Numbered from the stretch's first letter, positions 36,142 to 45,429 are shown. The stretch: 64,000 nt of DNA from Alteriqipengyuania lutimaris (GCF_003363135.1 NZ_QRBB01000001.1:1178001-1242000), one strand, 5' to 3'. Notes: generated by a model from the letters alone, not told the origin. Numbers and translations: made by a program.

Positions 36142-37824
36142 TCAGAGAGAATCGACGAAGAGTTCGCTCAGAAGCGGTGTCGCGAACAGGCCGGCGCTGT
36201 CGTACTTGGCCATTGTCCGGACGACGTAATTCCAGTCGCTGGTCGCATCGCGGCCATCGGAAAATGCCTCGCGCATCATCGCGAAGAACTCGCCATTGGT
36301 CCATGCGCCGCCCTTTTCCGTATAGGCCCAGCCTTTCGACCATTCGGGCATCAGGCGATACTCGGGCGCGGGGAAGCGCTGCACGAACCAGTCTTCCAGC
36401 TCGGAATAGAAGTCGTTCTCGTATTTCGTGCCGGGCAGCGTCAGGACATCGAACCAGACCGCGCAGTCCCACCCGTTCGACCTGGCGTCCTCGTCGCAGG
36501 TCAGGGCAGAGATCAGCGGCGTCTGAGCATCGCCCCCGCCGGGTGTGACGATGTGCGAGGGATCGTCGAGGCCGGTCACCCGGATCTCCAGCGGAGCATT
36601 GACCGGGTACCGGCCCTTCGCCTGGTAGGCGTGAAGCATGTCGTTGAACTGCACGGCGAAGTCGTGGACCGACTGCTGCACGTCGGCGCGCTTCATCTGG
36701 ATCGCATAGCCGTTGGCGGTGACGCGCAGGGTCTCGTCCTTGATGTAGAGCAGCGTGTTCATGGACGCGCCCCACAGGTCGCTGAGGCCGTTCTTGCTCA
36801 GTTCGAACTTGGTGAAGGTGGCGAACGCTTTCTCGAAATCCGGTGTCAGGCTGGGCAGGCCCGAGGTGAGGGCCTTGAGAAGCGTGGTCACGATCGTCGG
36901 CAGATTGTCCGAGAAGGGGTAGTTGTAGGGCGCCGTGACCAGCTTCGATCCCGCTGGCTGCGTCGGCATCGCGGTCCAGACCTTGAGCCACGGCTCGTCG
37001 GTGAAGGGATACCAGATCGCTTCGACCCGGCCCGACTGCTCCAGAAAGGAATCGAGGCTGTCGGGTGTCTCGACCGAGGTTATCGGCGGGGCGAAAAGGT
37101 CCTGCCAGTGGATGTCCATCCGGCTCTGGCAGCGCAGGTTGTAATTCTCGATCACCTGCAGCGTCGCGCTCACGATCGTGAGGCGTCCGGCATGGACGAG
37201 CAGTGCATCGGTCTCCGCACTGCCGCGCTCGAACGTCTTGACCGCGTACGTACCGCTGTCGTCCGAGACGACCGCATCGAACGAAACGATCTGGTTGCTC
37301 AGCGAACCATAGGCGGTGTCGAAATTCTCGTTGTCGTTGGGGATCGCGGTGCCGTGACCGTCGATCGCGAGGACGCCGCCGACCGTCAGGTTGCCCGGCG
37401 CAGGCGTGTGCGCGAAGCTGTATCCGTTCGCCGTGCCGCTGCCGCCCGACTGCTGCTGCAGAAAGGTGAGCAGCGCGTCCATCGTCACGCCGGCGCCCGC
37501 CTTGACCATCGGGGGCTTGCCCGTGCTCGCCGGGATCATCTCCAGCGAGGTGAGGCTCTTGGTCATGTCCATGATGATCAGATCGGCCATCGGCTTCGTC
37601 TCTTCGCCGATCGTGAGCGGGGACCAGCCATGGCGGCAGCCGCGCGGGCGAACCTGCCATGGGGGACTCTGGTCTTTCGCCCAGTTGCAGACCTGCGCGA
37701 CTTCGTCCGCATCGGCCGGCTCGCAGGTATACAGGTCGTCGACGACGATGGTTTGCGACCAGTTGCGGTAGGTTCGCGAATGAAGCTTGATGTTCCTGGG
37801 CCAGCCATCGGGCTTCGTCGTCAT
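36142..37824 (-). CDS. VAO-type FAD oxidoreductase with cholesterol-oxidase-like substrate domain
   Basis: 560 residues. The FAD-binding half has RGCRHGWSPL; His65 is in the position of the flavin-linking histidine of Brevibacterium type II cholesterol oxidase (BCO2), and AHTPAPGNLTVGGVLAIDGHGTAIP is the PP-loop region. The C-terminal half (about 240-560) resembles the cholesterol-oxidase substrate-binding domain. No twin-arginine or Sec signal is seen, unlike secreted cholesterol oxidases. The start has GGGGAG 8 nt upstream. It lies 242 nt before the lanthipeptide precursor on the same strand, so peptide-alcohol oxidation is conceivable, but it may be an independent gene. Confidence 0.75.
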   Translation of the reverse strand: MTTKPDGWPRNIKLHSRTYRNWSQTIVVDDLYTCEPADADEVAQVCNWAKDQSPPWQVRPRGCRHGWSPLTIGEETKPMADLIIMDMTKSLTSLEMIPASTGKPPMVKAGAGVTMDALLTFLQQQSGGSGTANGYSFAHTPAPGNLTVGGVLAIDGHGTAIPNDNENFDTAYGSLSNQIVSFDAVVSDDSGTYAVKTFERGSAETDALLVHAGRLTIVSATLQVIENYNLRCQSRMDIHWQDLFAPPITSVETPDSLDSFLEQSGRVEAIWYPFTDEPWLKVWTAMPTQPAGSKLVTAPYNYPFSDNLPTIVTTLLKALTSGLPSLTPDFEKAFATFTKFELSKNGLSDLWGASMNTLLYIKDETLRVTANGYAIQMKRADVQQSVHDFAVQFNDMLHAYQAKGRYPVNAPLEIRVTGLDDPSHIVTPGGGDAQTPLISALTCDEDARSNGWDCAVWFDVLTLPGTKYENDFYSELEDWFVQRFPAPEYRLMPEWSKGWAYTEKGGAWTNGEFFAMMREAFSDGRDATSDWNYVVRTMAKYDSAGLFATPLLSELFVDSL

Positions 37825-38184
37825 GGAGTATCTCCCCGCGCGCCCGACCGAGCCAATTCGAGTCGGTTCTACTTCAGCGTGCCATTTGTGATCAAAATCC
37901 GAGGGGGCGCAATAAGGTAAAACACAGATCTATAAGTGGCCGAGTCGCGCGCGAGAGAGGTTAAAAGCGTATTTATACAAAAGCGCTTTGTTTTATATTC
38001 ATTTCGATTGAAGCGGAAAAAAGTGATTGCCGAGATTTTCTGCACGCCAGAAATCGGCGCAAGCGCAAATCGTCGCGCGTGGCCGAGTCGGTCATCGACC
38101 AGCGACATAGGCCAGTCGATCTGTGTCGATAGACGCCGGGCCGCGTTCTGATAGGTTCGACCAATGGTGGAGGGAAACCGATCA
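37825..38184. other. 360-nt intergenic region between divergent genes
   Basis: Separates the flavoprotein gene (minus) from the ABC ATPase gene (plus) and should hold both promoters. The middle (about 37965-38040) is distinctly AT-rich. It contains the perfect palindrome AAAGCGCTTT at 37980-37989, and a direct repeat GTGGCCGAGTCG at 37936-37947 and 38079-38090 that brackets the AT-rich part. No ORF with a ribosome site and no tRNA was seen. It marks a natural right-hand limit for the lanthipeptide cluster. Confidence 0.5.
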
Positions 38185-39084
38185 ATGCTCGAACTGGACC
38201 ACGTCACTCACGTCTATCCCAATGGCACGCGCGCGCTCGACGACGTGACGCTGTCGATTCCTAAGGGGATGTTCGGCCTGCTCGGCCCCAATGGCGCCGG
38301 AAAGTCGACGCTGATGCGCACGGTCGCGACGCTGCAGACGCCGACCGAGGGCAGCATCCGCTTCGGCGAGATCGACGTTCTCCAGAACCCCGAGGCGCTG
38401 CGCGAAGAGCTTGGCTATCTGCCGCAGGATTTCGGCGTCTACCCGCGCGTTTCAGCCTATGACATGCTCGACCACATGGCGGTGCTCAAGGGCATTTCCT
38501 CGGCCAGCGACCGCAAGGCGACGGTCGAGACGCTGCTCAACCAGACCAACCTGTGGGGCGTGCGCAAGAAGGCGATCGCGGGCTTCTCGGGCGGGATGCG
38601 GCAGCGCTTCGGCATCGCCCAGGCGCTGATCGGCAATCCCAGCCTGATCATCGTCGACGAGCCTACCGCTGGCCTCGACCCCGAAGAACGCAACCGCTTC
38701 CTCAACCTGCTGGCCGAGATCGGCGAGAACGTGGTCGTGATCCTGTCGACCCACATCGTGGAGGATGTCGCCGACCTGTGCCCGCGCATGGCGGTGCTGA
38801 TCGACGGGAAGATCAGCCTGCAAGGCGCGCCGAAGGATCTGATCGCGCAGACCCGCGGCACAGTGTGGGCGAAGACGATCGATCGCGGCGAGCTGGACGA
38901 GATGCGCGCGCAGCATGAAGTGATCTCGACCCGGCTCTTCGCGGGCCAGACGATCATCCACGTGCTGTCCGACGGCGCGCCGGGGCCCGGATTCACGACG
39001 GTCGATGGCGGGCTGGAGGATGTCTATTTCTCCACCCTCGCCACCGCGCGCCGCCCGGCCGCGTCCGCCGACGTCGCAGCCTGA
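38185..39084 (+). CDS. ABC transporter ATP-binding protein
   Basis: 299 residues from the second ATG (MLELDHVTHVYPNG), which has GGAGGG 10 nt upstream; the first ATG at 38164 would add seven polar residues. Walker A GPNGAGKST, Q-loop YLPQDFGVYPRVSAYDML, signature FSGGMRQRFGIA, Walker B LIIVDEPTAGLDPEE and the H-loop ILSTHIVED are all intact. It pairs with the permease-peptidase fusion 14 nt downstream. NatA/CcmA-type ATPases of this sort drive ABC-2 exporters. Cargo unknown. Confidence 0.93.
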   Translation: MLELDHVTHVYPNGTRALDDVTLSIPKGMFGLLGPNGAGKSTLMRTVATLQTPTEGSIRFGEIDVLQNPEALREELGYLPQDFGVYPRVSAYDMLDHMAVLKGISSASDRKATVETLLNQTNLWGVRKKAIAGFSGGMRQRFGIAQALIGNPSLIIVDEPTAGLDPEERNRFLNLLAEIGENVVVILSTHIVEDVADLCPRMAVLIDGKISLQGAPKDLIAQTRGTVWAKTIDRGELDEMRAQHEVISTRLFAGQTIIHVLSDGAPGPGFTTVDGGLEDVYFSTLATARRPAASADVAA

Positions 39085-39098
39085 GGGGGGAAGACGCG

Positions 39099-42000
39099 AT
39101 GTTCGGCAAGATCACGCTTTTCGAGCTGCGATACCAGCTGCGCAACCCGGTGTTCTGGGTCGCGGCGGTTATCTTCTTCCTGCTGACCTATGGCGCGATG
39201 GCGAGCGACGACATCACCATCGGCGGGGGCGGCAATGTCAATCTCAACGCGCCCGTCGCGATCGTCACCACCCATCTGGTGCTGACGATATTCTTCATGT
39301 TCGTGACGACCGCCTTCGTCGCCAATGTGATCGTGCGCGACGAGGAAAGCGGCTTCGGGCCGCTGATCCGATCCACCCGCGTGAGCAAGTTCAGCTACCT
39401 CTTCGGGCGCTTTACCGGCGCCTTCATCGCCGCCGCGCTCGCCTTCCTCGTCGTGCCGCTGGGCATCTGGCTGGGGTCGCTGATGCCGTGGCTCGATCCC
39501 GAGACTCTCGGCGCCAACCGCTTCGCCTACTATGCGGTCGCCTATCTGGTATTCGCACTGCCGGGCATCTTCCTCACCAGCGCGCTGTTCTTCGCGATCG
39601 CGACCATGACCCGCTCGATGATGTACACCTATGTGGGCGTCGTCCTGTTCCTGGTGCTGTATATCGTGCTCAACGGCGTGATCGCCTCGCAGCCCGAATG
39701 GCGCGAGACGGCGAGCGTGATCGAGCCCTTCGGCATCGCCGCCTTCAGCGATGCAATCCGTTACTGGACGGCCGCCGAATCCAACACGCGGATTCCGCCG
39801 CTGACCGGTCCGCTGCTGCTCAACCGGGCGATCTGGCTGGGCGTCGCCTTTGCCATGCTGGCGCTCGCCTACTGGCGGTTCCGCTTCGCGAGCAAGGCGG
39901 TGTCCGCCCGCAAGGCGCGCAAGGCCGCGAAGAAGCAGGCGAAGCTGGCGCGCAAGCAGCCGACGCTGGTCGAGACGCTGCCCGATGCCACGCCCGAGAA
40001 GGCCGGCTGGGCGCGCGGCTGGGCGCGCACGAAGTTCGAAATGGGGCAGGTGGTGCGCAGTCCGGCCTTCTTCGTCCTGCTGCTGCTCGGCCTGTTCAAC
40101 GCCTTCGGCGGGCTTTATTTCGGCAACGAGATCTACGGCACGCCCGCGCGGCCGCTCACCTTCTCGCTGATCGAGCCGCTGATCGGCAGCTTCGTGATCA
40201 TCCCGATCATCATCGCGATCTATTACGGCGGCGAGCTGGTGTGGCGCGATCGCGACAGGAAATTCCACGAGATCATCGATTCCACGTCGGTGCCGGGCTG
40301 GTCCTACCTCGTTCCCAAGACCATCGCGGTCGCCTTCGTCCTGATCGCCACCCTGCTGGTGTCGGTGCTGGCGGCGATGCTGATCCAGACGCTGCGTGGC
40401 TATACCGATTACGAGGTCGGCAAGTACCTCGCCTGGTATGTGCTGCCGATGGCGGTCGACATGGTCCTGATCGCGATCCTCGCGGTGTTCGTGCAGGCGC
40501 TGAGCCCCAACAAATATGTAGGGTGGGGGATCATGGTGCTGTTCCTGATCGGCACCTTCGTGCTCGCCAGCCTGGGCCTCGAACATCCGCTGTTCCTTTA
40601 CGGCGATACGGGCGAATTGCGGGTTTCCGACATCAATGGCGCGAATGTGGGCTGGGCGACGGGCTGGTGGCTGCGGCTCTACTGGGGCGCGATCGCGCTT
40701 GCCCTTGCGGTGCTGGCGCACATGCTCTGGCGTCGTGGCGCGGATGCGGCACTCTTGCCCCGCATCAGGCAGATGCCGCGCCGGCTCGGCTCGGCATCGG
40801 GGGCGGTCCTCGCGGGCGCGCTGATCGTCGCGGCGGTGACGGGCGGATACATCTACCACCAGATGAACGTCGTCGGCGAATACACCACCGGCGACGATGT
40901 CGAGGCGATGCTCGCCGCCTACGAGAAGAAGTACCTGCAATACGAAACGCTGGCCCAGCCCGCGGCGAGCGACATGCGCCTGACCGTCGATCTCTATCCC
41001 GAAGAAACGCGGATGGAAGCGCGCGGACGGGTCGCTTTCGTCAATGATACCGACCGGCCGATCGAGCAGCTGCACCTGCGCCTGACCGATCCCAATGCCG
41101 AGATCCGCGCGATCGAGATGGATGGTGCGACGCTGGAAATGGACGACGCCGAAAACCGCTACCGCATCTATCGCTTCGATACGCCGCTGGCCCCGGGCGA
41201 GGAAGGCGTGTTCACCTTCGCCACCCGCAGGTGGCAGCAGGCCATGCGCGCGCAGGGCGACGATACGCGGCTGGTGGAGAACGGCACGTTCCTCAACAAC
41301 AGCGAGTTCGTGCCGCAGATCGGCATGGACCGCGCGGGCCTGCTCACCGATCGCGCCACGCGCCGCAAGTACGACCTGCCGGCCGAACTGCGCCCCGCCA
41401 AGCTGGAGGACGAGAGCGCGCGCCAGCGCAACTATGTCGGCAATGCCCCGTGGGTCACGTCGGACATCACGGTGTCGACCGTGGCGGGCCAGACGCCGAT
41501 CGCGCCGGGCCGCCGCGTGTCGGACGTGGTCGAGGGCGACAGGCGGATCGCGCGCTTCGTCTCGCAGCAGCCGATCCTCGCGTTCTTCTCGATCCAGTCG
41601 GCGGATTACGAAGTCGCGCGGCGCCAGCACGGCGACGTGACGCTCGAAATCTATCACTACCCCAGCCACGACTTCAACGTGGAGCGGATGCTCGACGCGA
41701 TGGAAGTGGGCCTCGACTATTACGAGGCGAATTTCGGCGAGTACCAGTTCGACTATGCGCGGATCATCGAATTCCCGGGCTATGCCAGCTTCGCGCAGGC
41801 CTTTGCGGGGACGATACCCTATTCTGAGAACATGGGCTTCATCGCCGACAATGCCGATGCGGAGAACATCGACTACGTCACCTATGTCACCGCGCACGAG
41901 CTGGGCCACCAGTGGTGGGCGCACCAGCTGATCAGTTCGGACCAGCAGGGCAGCACCATGCTGGTGGAGACGTTGGCGCAATATTCCGCGCTGATGGTGA

Positions 42001-42683
42001 TGAAGGATCTCTACGGCGAGGACCAAATCCGCCGCTTCCTCAAGTACGAGCTCGACAATTACCTGTCGGCGCGCGGCAGCGAGGCGATCGAGGAACTGCC
42101 GCTCGAACGGGTCGAGAACCAGGGCTACATCCACTACCGCAAGGGCGCGGTGGCGATGTACCTGCTGCAGGACCGGCTGGGTGAGGATCGCGTCAACGCC
42201 ATGCTCGCCGGCCTCATCGATCGCTACAAGTTCCAGGGCCCGCCCTACGCCAACGCGAACGACCTGGTGGGCGGTTTCGTCTCGCTCGCCCGCAACGAGA
42301 GCGAGCGCGATCTGGTCGAGGACCTGCTGCGCCGCATCACGCTCTACGACCTCACGGCGGAGGAAGCGAACGTGCGCGAGCTGGAGGACGGCAGGTTCGA
42401 AACCGTGGTCGAGGTCGATGCGGAGAAGTTCTACGCCGATGGCGAGGGCCGCGAGCGGCAGGCGATGCTGACCGACGAGATCGAGATCGGCCTGTTTGCC
42501 GAGAAACCCGGACTGGGTGCGTTCGACCGGGACGATGTGATCTCGATGGCGCGCTATCCGGTCCGTTCGGGCACCCAGACCATCCGCGTGGTCACCGATC
42601 GTCGCCCCGCATTCGCCGGGATCGATCCCTACAACAAATATATCGACCGCAACTCGGACGACAACGTGGTCGCGACCGAATAG
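39099..42683 (+). CDS. ABC-2 type permease fused to M1-family aminopeptidase
   Basis: 1194 residues. Residues 1-570 or so hold about 12 hydrophobic segments in two blocks of ABC-2 membrane type, separated by a lysine-rich loop (ARKARKAAKKQAKLARKQ). After a last helix (VLAGALIVAAVTGGYIYH, about 575-595) a large soluble domain follows with the M1 zinc site His933-Glu-Leu-Gly-His937 in THAHELGHQWW-like context and Glu957 in TMLVETLAQY. That gives HEXXH-x19-E, one residue longer than the x18 of classical M1 enzymes. The peptidase would face the periplasm. The ATPase gene is immediately upstream (14 nt). Confidence 0.9.
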   Translation: MFGKITLFELRYQLRNPVFWVAAVIFFLLTYGAMASDDITIGGGGNVNLNAPVAIVTTHLVLTIFFMFVTTAFVANVIVRDEESGFGPLIRSTRVSKFSYLFGRFTGAFIAAALAFLVVPLGIWLGSLMPWLDPETLGANRFAYYAVAYLVFALPGIFLTSALFFAIATMTRSMMYTYVGVVLFLVLYIVLNGVIASQPEWRETASVIEPFGIAAFSDAIRYWTAAESNTRIPPLTGPLLLNRAIWLGVAFAMLALAYWRFRFASKAVSARKARKAAKKQAKLARKQPTLVETLPDATPEKAGWARGWARTKFEMGQVVRSPAFFVLLLLGLFNAFGGLYFGNEIYGTPARPLTFSLIEPLIGSFVIIPIIIAIYYGGELVWRDRDRKFHEIIDSTSVPGWSYLVPKTIAVAFVLIATLLVSVLAAMLIQTLRGYTDYEVGKYLAWYVLPMAVDMVLIAILAVFVQALSPNKYVGWGIMVLFLIGTFVLASLGLEHPLFLYGDTGELRVSDINGANVGWATGWWLRLYWGAIALALAVLAHMLWRRGADAALLPRIRQMPRRLGSASGAVLAGALIVAAVTGGYIYHQMNVVGEYTTGDDVEAMLAAYEKKYLQYETLAQPAASDMRLTVDLYPEETRMEARGRVAFVNDTDRPIEQLHLRLTDPNAEIRAIEMDGATLEMDDAENRYRIYRFDTPLAPGEEGVFTFATRRWQQAMRAQGDDTRLVENGTFLNNSEFVPQIGMDRAGLLTDRATRRKYDLPAELRPAKLEDESARQRNYVGNAPWVTSDITVSTVAGQTPIAPGRRVSDVVEGDRRIARFVSQQPILAFFSIQSADYEVARRQHGDVTLEIYHYPSHDFNVERMLDAMEVGLDYYEANFGEYQFDYARIIEFPGYASFAQAFAGTIPYSENMGFIADNADAENIDYVTYVTAHELGHQWWAHQLISSDQQGSTMLVETLAQYSALMVMKDLYGEDQIRRFLKYELDNYLSARGSEAIEELPLERVENQGYIHYRKGAVAMYLLQDRLGEDRVNAMLAGLIDRYKFQGPPYANANDLVGGFVSLARNESERDLVEDLLRRITLYDLTAEEANVRELEDGRFETVVEVDAEKFYADGEGRERQAMLTDEIEIGLFAEKPGLGAFDRDDVISMARYPVRSGTQTIRVVTDRRPAFAGIDPYNKYIDRNSDDNVVATE

Positions 42684-42692
42684 GCGGGCGGC

Positions 42693-43679
42693 TCAGCGCG
42701 GGGCGTCGGCCAGCAGGGCGAGCAGCGCGAAGCTGGCCAGCCAGTGCTCGCCCATATAGTCGCCCGTCACATGCGGCAGGGCGGCGTCGAGATGCGCGGC
42801 CGCCATCGCATGGAGCAGGTTGCGATCCTCGGCACGCAGGCAGGGCGCGATCGCGCGCAGGCACCACGCGCGGCTGAGATTGAGCCCGTCGAGATGGGCG
42901 ATCTTGCCGTCGCTCCGGTCCGAAACGCTCGCGGGCTCGAGCCGCTCCACCCAGCCATTGTCGAGCACGAGTGCCGCAAACCAGCGGGCGAACTCGCTGG
43001 GCGGCAGCGCATGGCGCATCGGCATCGCGGCGCTGAGGACGGGGGAGAGGAACTCGTCGCCACCCGGCTCCCATCCGCGATAGTCGCTGCGATGGGCGAA
43101 GGCGGCGCGGGTCCATGCGTCGATCGCTCCGGCCAGCTCCGGATCGCGGTCCTCCGCCCATTCGCGCGCGAGCGTCAGCGCGAAGGCGGTGTTGTAATGC
43201 GTGCCGACGAAGACCGGATAGGTCAGCACGGCGAGGTACTGCCTGAAGGCGCTCGCGAAATGGCGCGCCAACGGTTCGAGCCGTGCGGCCCATCGCGCAT
43301 CGTGGCGCGCGGCTTCGTGATGGAGGTAGAGCAGCCAGCCCCAGCCATAGGGCCGCTCGAACCCGCGCGAGGATGGCCGCTGCGCATAGGCCAGTTCCAC
43401 CGCCAGCTTCTCCGGCGTGAAGCTGCTCTCGGCCAGTTCGGCGATCCGCGCGGCCTCGGGCATCTCGGGAAACAGCCGCCGCAGCGTCAGCAGCGTCCAC
43501 CAGCCGTGAACGCACGAATGCCAGTCGAAGCTGCCGAAAAACACCGGATGCAGCGCGCGCGGAGGGCGGACGTCGGCGTCGCCGTCCATCACATGGTCGA
43601 GCTTGTGCGGGTATTCGCGCGCGACGTGGCCGAGTGCGGCCTGCGCGAAGCGACGGGCGGTGTCTTCGCTCAGTTCCAC
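42693..43679 (-). CDS. DUF2891 family protein
   Basis: 328 residues from GTG 43679, overlapping the DUF979 stop by 10 nt; the longer in-frame extension is a shadow of DUF979. HPVFFGSFDWHSCVHGWW, RPYGWGWLLYLHHEA and GTHYNTAFAL are the conserved aromatic and histidine motifs of DUF2891, probably an alpha/alpha-barrel. No signal peptide. It is the last gene of a minus-strand operon with DUF979, DUF969 and the 5-oxoprolinase, so a role in pyroglutamate use is possible. Biochemical function is not known to me. Confidence 0.85.
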   Translation of the reverse strand: MELSEDTARRFAQAALGHVAREYPHKLDHVMDGDADVRPPRALHPVFFGSFDWHSCVHGWWTLLTLRRLFPEMPEAARIAELAESSFTPEKLAVELAYAQRPSSRGFERPYGWGWLLYLHHEAARHDARWAARLEPLARHFASAFRQYLAVLTYPVFVGTHYNTAFALTLAREWAEDRDPELAGAIDAWTRAAFAHRSDYRGWEPGGDEFLSPVLSAAMPMRHALPPSEFARWFAALVLDNGWVERLEPASVSDRSDGKIAHLDGLNLSRAWCLRAIAPCLRAEDRNLLHAMAAAHLDAALPHVTGDYMGEHWLASFALLALLADAPR

Positions 43680-44632
43680 AGGAGGAACGCTCCCACATAG
43701 ATGATCGCGACATTGCAGACCCACAGCGGGATCGCGGTCCACACCTGCTGCCGGATGACGCCGTTCTGGTCGTCTAGCTCGAGCAGCGCGGCGGGCACGA
43801 TGTTGAAGTTCGCGGCCATCGGGGTCAGCAGCGTGCCACAGAAGCCCGCGAGCATTCCGACCGCGCCGATTACCGCCGGATTGCCGCCGTAGCCCTCGAC
43901 CAGCAGCGGGATGCCGATAGCGGCGGCCATCACCGGGAAGGCGGCGAAGGCATTGCCCATGATCATCGTGAAGATCGCCATGCCGAGGCAGAAGACGATC
44001 ACCGTCAGGAGCACGCTGCCTTCGGGGATCACCGCGCCCGCCAGACTGCCGATGATATCGCCCACGCCCGCCAGCGCGAAGACCGCGCCCAGCGCGGCGA
44101 GCATCTGCGGCAGGATCGCCGCCCAGCCGATCGAGTCGAGCAGACGGCGCCCTTCCTCGGCCGGGGCCAGTAGCGGAGGCCGCAACCACGCCATGGCGAC
44201 GACGAGTGCCGCCAGCACGCCGATTGCGAACAGCAGCAGCGTCTCGCGGCGTTCCTCGAACAGGCCGGTCTCGTTCAGGGGCGTATAGTTGTAGAGCAGC
44301 GTCCCCGCGACCGCGACGAAGGGCACGATCAGCGCGGGGATGAAGAGTCTGTTGCCCTTCAGCCGCGAAAAGTTGAGCCGCTCCTCCAGCGTGGTCGTCG
44401 GCGGGGCGCTGCGGCCCAGCCCGCCGACGCCCGCAATGCCGACCAGCGCCAGCACCAGCACCCCGTTGGCGAAATCGCCGATATGGCTGCCGAACAGGAA
44501 GCTGCCCGCAAGCAGCCCCCAGAACGCCGCATTGCCCCAGCGCTTGCCGTTGCTCCGGTCGAGCGCGCTCAGCAGCGACCAGATGGCGAAGAAGATGCCC
44601 GAGAGGACATAGAGCCATTCGTAGGTGATCAT
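43670..44632 (-). CDS. DUF979 integral membrane protein (putative 5-oxoproline transporter subunit)
   Basis: 320 residues with about 9 hydrophobic segments. AFWGLLAGSFLFGSHIGDFANG and the C-terminal FCGTLLTPMAANFNIVPAALLEL identify DUF979. The ATG overlaps the DUF969 stop (ATGA), the normal coupling of this pair. DUF969/DUF979 pairs occur next to pyrrolidone-carboxylate peptidase or 5-oxoprolinase genes, which is why I infer uptake of pyroglutamate. Confidence 0.9.
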   Translation of the reverse strand: MITYEWLYVLSGIFFAIWSLLSALDRSNGKRWGNAAFWGLLAGSFLFGSHIGDFANGVLVLALVGIAGVGGLGRSAPPTTTLEERLNFSRLKGNRLFIPALIVPFVAVAGTLLYNYTPLNETGLFEERRETLLLFAIGVLAALVVAMAWLRPPLLAPAEEGRRLLDSIGWAAILPQMLAALGAVFALAGVGDIIGSLAGAVIPEGSVLLTVIVFCLGMAIFTMIMGNAFAAFPVMAAAIGIPLLVEGYGGNPAVIGAVGMLAGFCGTLLTPMAANFNIVPAALLELDDQNGVIRQQVWTAIPLWVCNVAIIYVGAFLLWN

Positions 44633-45426
44633 GACCGGTCCTCCCCGGCACGGGGAGGGGGACCGCCACGCGCAGCGTGGGGGTGGAGGGGCACCGGATC
44701 GGAATTCGGCAAGCTAGCCCCGCCAACATCCTGCGGATGGTCCCCCTCCCCCGATGGGGGAGAAATTCGTCCAAGCCGCCGGTCCATCGCCATGATCCGG
44801 CTCGAGTGGATCAGGAAGGCGCAGATCGCGGTCGGGATCGCCCAGACCGAGAGCTGGAGCGGCGACATCGGATAGCCAGCCGCCTCGAACACCCCCTGGA
44901 TCAGCAGGATCGACGCGATGGCGAAGAAGATGTCCTCGCCGAAGAACAGCCCGACATTGTCGGTCGCGGCCGACATCGCGAGCACCTTCTGCCGTTCGCC
45001 GTCGGGCAGGTCGCCGTGGGACTTCGTGGCGGCGGCCTCGGCCATCGGGGCGACCAGCGGCCGCACCGCCTGCGGGTGGCCGCCGATGTCCTTCATACCC
45101 AGTGCGGCGGTCAGCTGGCGAAATACGAGGTAGATCACCAGCAGCTTGCCCATGGTCGCGCCGCGCACGCTCTCGATCAGACCGCGCGCGCGTTGCTGCA
45201 ATCCGTACCGCTCGAGCAGGCCGATCACCGGCAGGATGATCCAGGTCACGCTGATGTAGCGGTTGTCATTAAACGCCCGCCCCAGCGCCTCGATCACCGA
45301 AACCGGATCGAGCCCGGCCAGCAGCCCCGTCACGACCGCCGCGCCGACCACCACCAGCAGCGGATTGAACCTGAGCGCAAACCCGATGACGACCAGCGCA
45401 ATGCCGATCAGGGGCCAGTAGTTCAT
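44629..45426 (-). CDS. DUF969 membrane protein with a repeat-encoded C-terminal tail
   Basis: 265 residues from the ATG giving MNYWPLIGIALVVIGFALRF; the upstream in-frame codons lie in a repeat element. About seven hydrophobic segments and LGMKDIGGHPQAVRPLVAPM plus DNVGLFFGEDIFFA identify DUF969. The family-like part ends near residue 220. Residues 221-265 (starting ISPPSGEGDHPQDVGGAS) are translated from the palindromic repeat at 44636-44770 and have no similarity to the membrane domain. The repeat keeps the frame open to a TGA that still overlaps the DUF979 start, so coupling survived the insertion. Confidence 0.88.
   Translation of the reverse strand: MNYWPLIGIALVVIGFALRFNPLLVVVGAAVVTGLLAGLDPVSVIEALGRAFNDNRYISVTWIILPVIGLLERYGLQQRARGLIESVRGATMGKLLVIYLVFRQLTAALGMKDIGGHPQAVRPLVAPMAEAAATKSHGDLPDGERQKVLAMSAATDNVGLFFGEDIFFAIASILLIQGVFEAAGYPMSPLQLSVWAIPTAICAFLIHSSRIMAMDRRLGRISPPSGEGDHPQDVGGASLPNSDPVPLHPHAARGGPPPRAGEDRS
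44636..44770. repeat. palindromic intergenic repeat, copy A (inside the 3' end of DUF969)
   Basis: Two inverted half-elements: TCCTCCCCGGCACGGGGAGG with GGGGACC and a small hairpin on the left, and the mirror GGTCCCCCTCCCCCGATGGG on the right. The left half contains CCACGC-GCA-GCGTGG. Same architecture as copy B at 45430-45582. This copy is read through as the C-terminal tail of DUF969. Confidence 0.75.
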
Positions 45427-45429
45427 GAA

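Noticed and set aside
39024..42134. 1036-codon minus-strand open frame
   Set aside because: Antisense to the ABC-M1 fusion gene. The sense product carries HELGH and ABC-2 features; the antisense one is low-complexity and rich in His/Arg/Asp.
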